In this document: positions 61,435 to 64,000 of the stretch, in pieces
Layout of the letters: each line of letters opens with the position of its first letter
How positions within the stretch are numbered: the stretch's first letter is position 1
Assembly: GCA_963708425.1 (NCBI GenBank)
Contig: OY970206.1
Location: forward strand, 558,001 to 622,000
Length of the DNA: 64,000 bases
Direction: 5' to 3'
From: JACMNW01 sp963708425
Lineage (GTDB): Bacteria > Pseudomonadota > Alphaproteobacteria > Rhodobacterales > Rhodobacteraceae
The notes under the pieces: generated by a model
Database searches by the model: none
What the model saw: only the letters and a program-made list of their open reading frames with translations
Told to the model about the DNA's origin: nothing
Translations under genes and position numbers: made by a program

Positions 61435-62112
61435 TCACACTGTCCGTCGCCTGATACGCCACACCAGCAGCGCTGTCATCCCCAGCCACACAACAGCCAA
61501 TGAAAACCAAGTGATCGCATAGTTCAGATGGTCATTCGGAATGCTGGCAATATCCACCGGCAACGGTGTTGCCGCCGGAATTGCCGGATCAATCGATTTT
61601 GCCACCACCAGAACCGGTTCAGTGCGCAGCACATTCGCCATGCGGTCGACATCACGCGCGAACCAGAATTCTTTCAACAGCTCAGGCTCTGGCGTGAAGC
61701 TGTCAACCTCTTCCGGCCAGTGTACGTTTCCTGTGATGGTGAAAGGCGTCGTCGGTCGAACAAAGTCGCGGTCAACATCGGCCACGAACCCCAGATCAAC
61801 CAGAATTTTGCGCCCCGACCCTACCTCTTCAAAGGCGCCAATAAACCGAAGTCCGGGCCCCGCTTCCGTCAAGGCAGTCAGAACACGCGCCTCCGGTCCA
61901 AGCAACCTTCCCGTTACTGTAACCGGCAGATATTTGTCGGCCTCCGGCGTCACCGAGCCGGGCAATGCCACGGGTGCTGCGCTGATCTTTGCCTCAATCT
62001 GCGCAATCACGCCGGTTTTCCATTCCAGCCGCTGTAACTGCCAGACGCCTAGGCCAACCAGCACGCCCGCCCCGACAAAGCCCAAAAGCAACGGAAAAAT
62101 CAGGCGCAGCAT
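61435..62112 (-). CDS. SURF1 family cytochrome oxidase assembly protein
   Basis: 225 residues with one membrane helix at each end (LIFPLLLGFVGAGVLVGLGVWQL and YAITWFSLAVVWLGMTALLVW). The SURF1 signature parts are GVWQLQRLEWK, YLPVTVTGRLL and HLNYAITWFSLA. SURF1 helps deliver haem a to subunit I. GGAG is six bases before ATG 62112, with ATG 62115 adjacent. It lies between ctaE and thrC. Confidence 0.95.
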   Translation of the reverse strand: MLRLIFPLLLGFVGAGVLVGLGVWQLQRLEWKTGVIAQIEAKISAAPVALPGSVTPEADKYLPVTVTGRLLGPEARVLTALTEAGPGLRFIGAFEEVGSGRKILVDLGFVADVDRDFVRPTTPFTITGNVHWPEEVDSFTPEPELLKEFWFARDVDRMANVLRTEPVLVVAKSIDPAIPAATPLPVDIASIPNDHLNYAITWFSLAVVWLGMTALLVWRIRRRTV

Positions 62113-62183
62113 CATTCGCTCCACTCAAATAACCAGCTACGCCCAACAACAACCACCGGGGTGTTGGCCCCGGCAAAGCAGGC

Positions 62184-62984
62184 TTACTGGCCCCAAACGT
62201 AAATGGCTGCGAACAGGAACAGCCAAACCACATCAACAAAATGCCAATACCAGGCTGCCGCTTCAAAACCGATATGGCGTTCCGGGGTGAAATGCCCCTT
62301 CAGCACCCGAAACAGGCAAACCGTCAGGAAAATCGTGCCAATCAGCACATGAAAGCCATGGAACCCGGTCGCCATAAAGAATGACGCGCCATAGATGTTG
62401 CCCGCGAACCCAAATGCCGCATGGCTGTACTCATAGGCCTGGAACAGCGTGAAGAACGCCCCCAGAACAATCGCCAAGATCAGGCCGTTGACCATATCCT
62501 TGCGGTTGTTTTCATGCACCAAAGCATGGTGGGCCCAAGTTGCCGCAGCCCCCGAACACAGCAGGATCAGCGTGTTGATCAGCGGCAAGTGCCACGGATC
62601 GAACGTCTCAATCCCCGCTGGCGGCCAAACACCATCAATCACCGGGCTTTGCGGCCCCATCGGATACAGCGCATGTTTGAAGAACGTCCAGAACCACGCC
62701 GAAAAGAACATCACTTCCGACATGATGAACAAGATGAACCCATAGCGCAGCCCAATGCTGACCACGGGCGTGTGATCACCGACATGCGCCTCGTTCACCA
62801 CTTCCGACCACCACGCGAACATCACGTACAGCACCACAGCAAACCCGATCAGACCAAGCCACGGGCCTGACCCATGCATCCAAAGCACCGCACCCAGCAG
62901 CATGGCAAAACCGCCCAACGCGCCAAGAAACGGCCAGATCGACGGCGGCAGAATGTGGTAGTCGTGGTTCTTGGCGTGGGCCAT
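62184..62984 (-). CDS. ctaE: Cytochrome c oxidase subunit III
   Basis: 266 residues and seven membrane helices; stabilises subunit I proton pumping. Motifs: KNHDYHILPPSIWPFLGAL, RYGFILFIMSEVMFFSAWFW-type helix, WPPAGIETFDPWHLPLINTLILL-type spacing, MATGFHGFHVLIG and AAWYWHFVDVVWLFLF. GGAA lies upstream of ATG 62984. It sits downstream of ctaG on the minus strand. Confidence 0.98.
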   Translation of the reverse strand: MAHAKNHDYHILPPSIWPFLGALGGFAMLLGAVLWMHGSGPWLGLIGFAVVLYVMFAWWSEVVNEAHVGDHTPVVSIGLRYGFILFIMSEVMFFSAWFWTFFKHALYPMGPQSPVIDGVWPPAGIETFDPWHLPLINTLILLCSGAAATWAHHALVHENNRKDMVNGLILAIVLGAFFTLFQAYEYSHAAFGFAGNIYGASFFMATGFHGFHVLIGTIFLTVCLFRVLKGHFTPERHIGFEAAAWYWHFVDVVWLFLFAAIYVWGQ

Positions 62985-63007
62985 GGTGTGGTGTTCCTTC
63001 GTTTTCT

Positions 63008-63586
63008 TCAGTTTACAGCGCCAGCTTTCGCCGGGGCAAGTGCTGCTTGTTCTTCGGGCAGCTCTGTTTCATGAAAAGTGTAAGATAGCGTGATCTCGGA
63101 AACGTATTTTCCCTCTGGATCGTCGGCAATCGCCGGATCTACAAAGAAACTGACCGGCATCTGTACCGTCTCGCCCGGTTGCAACACCTGCATCTCAAAG
63201 CAGAAGCAGTCAATCTTGCTAAAATATCCGCCTGCCGAATAGGGGAAAACGTTGTAGCTTGCGGTGCCCGCCACCACCCGGTCGGTCGGGTTACGCGCCT
63301 CGAAAAACGCAAGTCCCGTCTCGCCGATCTTCAGGGTCATCTGCCGTTCGACCGGTTTGAAGTCCCACGGCATTCCCGCCTCCAGCGAGGCGTCAAAGCG
63401 CACTGTGATCGTCTGGTCCAAAATCTGTTCGGGTGCCGCCTCGGCCACCGACGTGGTGCCGCCAAAGCCAGTCACCTTGCAGAACCAATCATAGAACGGC
63501 ACTGCCGCAAACGACAAAGACGCCATGGTCAGCACGACGCCCACCAGCATCAACGCCGTTTTTCGCGTGCCGGGTGCCGGTGTCAT
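63008..63586 (-). CDS. ctaG: Cytochrome c oxidase assembly protein CtaG (Cox11 type)
   Basis: 192-residue membrane-anchored copper chaperone that inserts CuB into subunit I. One N-terminal helix (ALMLVGVVLTMASLSFAAVPFY) is followed by FCKVTGFGGTT and the copper-binding FSKIDCFCFEMQVL, and by PVSFFVDPAIADDPEG. Its ATG overlaps the stop of the 63-codon gene upstream by four bases. Confidence 0.98.
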   Translation of the reverse strand: MTPAPGTRKTALMLVGVVLTMASLSFAAVPFYDWFCKVTGFGGTTSVAEAAPEQILDQTITVRFDASLEAGMPWDFKPVERQMTLKIGETGLAFFEARNPTDRVVAGTASYNVFPYSAGGYFSKIDCFCFEMQVLQPGETVQMPVSFFVDPAIADDPEGKYVSEITLSYTFHETELPEEQAALAPAKAGAVN

Positions 63587-63774
63587 GGTGCCTTCACCTC
63601 AGGCGTTGTTTCCTGGCGCACGACGCCGTCAAAGCCGCCCTTCTCGCCAATCGCCAACACCTTCACAACCGTCAAGCCGAACACCAGCGCCACGAACAGC
63701 GCAAGCAGCAGCCCGACCCCAAGGTTGCGGCCAAAGCGGCGTTTGTAAATCTCGTGGTCCGGGCGAAATGACAT
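63583..63774 (-). CDS. Small single-span membrane protein between ctaB and ctaG
   Basis: 63 residues: basic N-terminus MSFRPDHEIYKRRFGRNLG, one membrane helix (VGLLLALFVALVFGLTVVKV), then a short polar tail. A small protein of this kind between ctaB and ctaG is usual in related oxidase clusters. It is coupled at both ends: TAATG with ctaB and a 4-base overlap with ctaG. It likely assists oxidase assembly, but this is inferred from position. Confidence 0.88.
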   Translation of the reverse strand: MSFRPDHEIYKRRFGRNLGVGLLLALFVALVFGLTVVKVLAIGEKGGFDGVVRQETTPEVKAP

Positions 63775-64000
63775 TACCAGCCTCCAATGCCGTAGGGGCG
63801 CAATGCCGCGTCCGCCAAGAACGCCGCAAAATGCAGGAACAGGTAATATAGCGAGAACCGGAACACAGCTTTTTCGACGCGATACTTATCAGCTTCGGCC
63901 TGCACTTCGTCACGCTGCCATATCCGCCAGGCCCCGATCAGGAACCAGCCGTTCAACAGCACCGCCGCCGCTAAGGTAAACGGCCCACCGATGGATGTGA
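63774..64000 (-). CDS. ctaB: Protohaem IX farnesyltransferase (haem O synthase), 3' part only
   Basis: The last 75 codons are visible; the frame runs off the window edge. The sequence around LNGWFLIGAWRIWQRDE, followed by VFRFSLYYLFLHFAAFLADA, matches the C-terminal helices of CtaB, and the place upstream of ctaG agrees. The enzyme farnesylates haem B in the inner membrane to make haem O for the oxidase. ctaC would be expected beyond the edge. Confidence 0.9.
   Translation of the reverse strand, partial: TSIGGPFTLAAAVLLNGWFLIGAWRIWQRDEVQAEADKYRVEKAVFRFSLYYLFLHFAAFLADAALRPYGIGGW

Noticed and set aside
60562..61503. Long plus-strand open frame (313 codons) opposite thrC
   Set aside because: Shadow of thrC in a GC-rich genome, no ribosome binding site and His/Arg-rich content.
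63583..63774. Small gene before ctaG as an oxidase structural subunit (subunit IV)
   Set aside because: Length and single helix would fit, but its place between ctaB and ctaG points to assembly, and no sequence mark of subunit IV is seen.

Overview
This is a GC-rich chromosomal segment of an alphaproteobacterium, most likely Rhodobacterales (Rhodobacteraceae). The main evidence is a cytochrome c2 of the Rhodobacter type, a ctaB-ctaG-ctaE-SURF1-thrC-M16 peptidase cluster, a SAM-II riboswitch in front of metZ, a DUF2927 protein, a DddQ-like cupin and a CtrA-type box. No rRNA is present, so the genus is inferred from gene content only.

Layout. 1-7 kb: an ABC-importer ATPase cut by the window edge, tRNA-Leu(GAG), a secreted peptidoglycan-binding protein, lipB, cytochrome c2, cytochrome oxidase subunit I (ctaD) and a DUF2244 protein. 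7-16 kb: GatB/YqeY protein, carA, a membrane glycosyltransferase with an N-terminal MshEN/GspE-N-like domain behind a perfect CtrA-type box, a RIME-like double palindrome, a GntR regulator, a pyrimidine 5'-nucleotidase, a UbiH-type hydroxylase, a class V aminotransferase, two overlapping Lrp/AsnC regulators and ilvC. 16.6-20.2 kb: the only clearly disturbed region. An adenosine deaminase, a methyltransferase and an acyltransferase lie among decayed partial copies of the 3' ends of ilvC and glmM. 20-31 kb: glmM-folP-folB, a SleB-type hydrolase, a PPDK-like enzyme, and glyQ-DUF6446-glyS. 31-44 kb: a SPOR/PG-binding protein with a catalytically dead trypsin-like fold, trkH, folE2, metZ under a SAM-II riboswitch, GST, yciB, an EamA transporter, mgtC, ftsY, and xseA with a 58-codon upstream gene. 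43-52 kb: purD, lysC, an NAD(P)-binding protein, ptsP, EcsC plus a membrane AraC regulator, and an alpha/beta hydrolase. 52-64 kb: GNAT, flavin reductase, DddQ-like cupin, the mtnP-DUF2927-apt salvage cluster, a GlcD-type oxidase, and the minus-strand cta cluster running out of the window in ctaB.

The genes are mostly core metabolism: branched-chain amino acids, folate, methionine, threonine and lysine supply, purine and MTA salvage, and aerobic respiration. The aa3 oxidase genes are split, with ctaD about 57 kb from ctaE/G/B. I saw no CRISPR array, prophage, insertion sequence or classic defence island.

Most interesting signals: the gene-end fossils around the 16.6-20.2 kb accessory genes; a 31-bp triple direct repeat (TGYAC every 11 bp) shared by the ctaD and mtnP upstream regions; the CtrA-type box in front of the MshEN-glycosyltransferase; the SAM-II riboswitch and terminator of metZ; the pseudoprotease; a 21-bp perfect palindrome before the SleB gene; and a probable frameshift in the DddQ-like gene. 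All calls come from reading the sequence; no database search was run.
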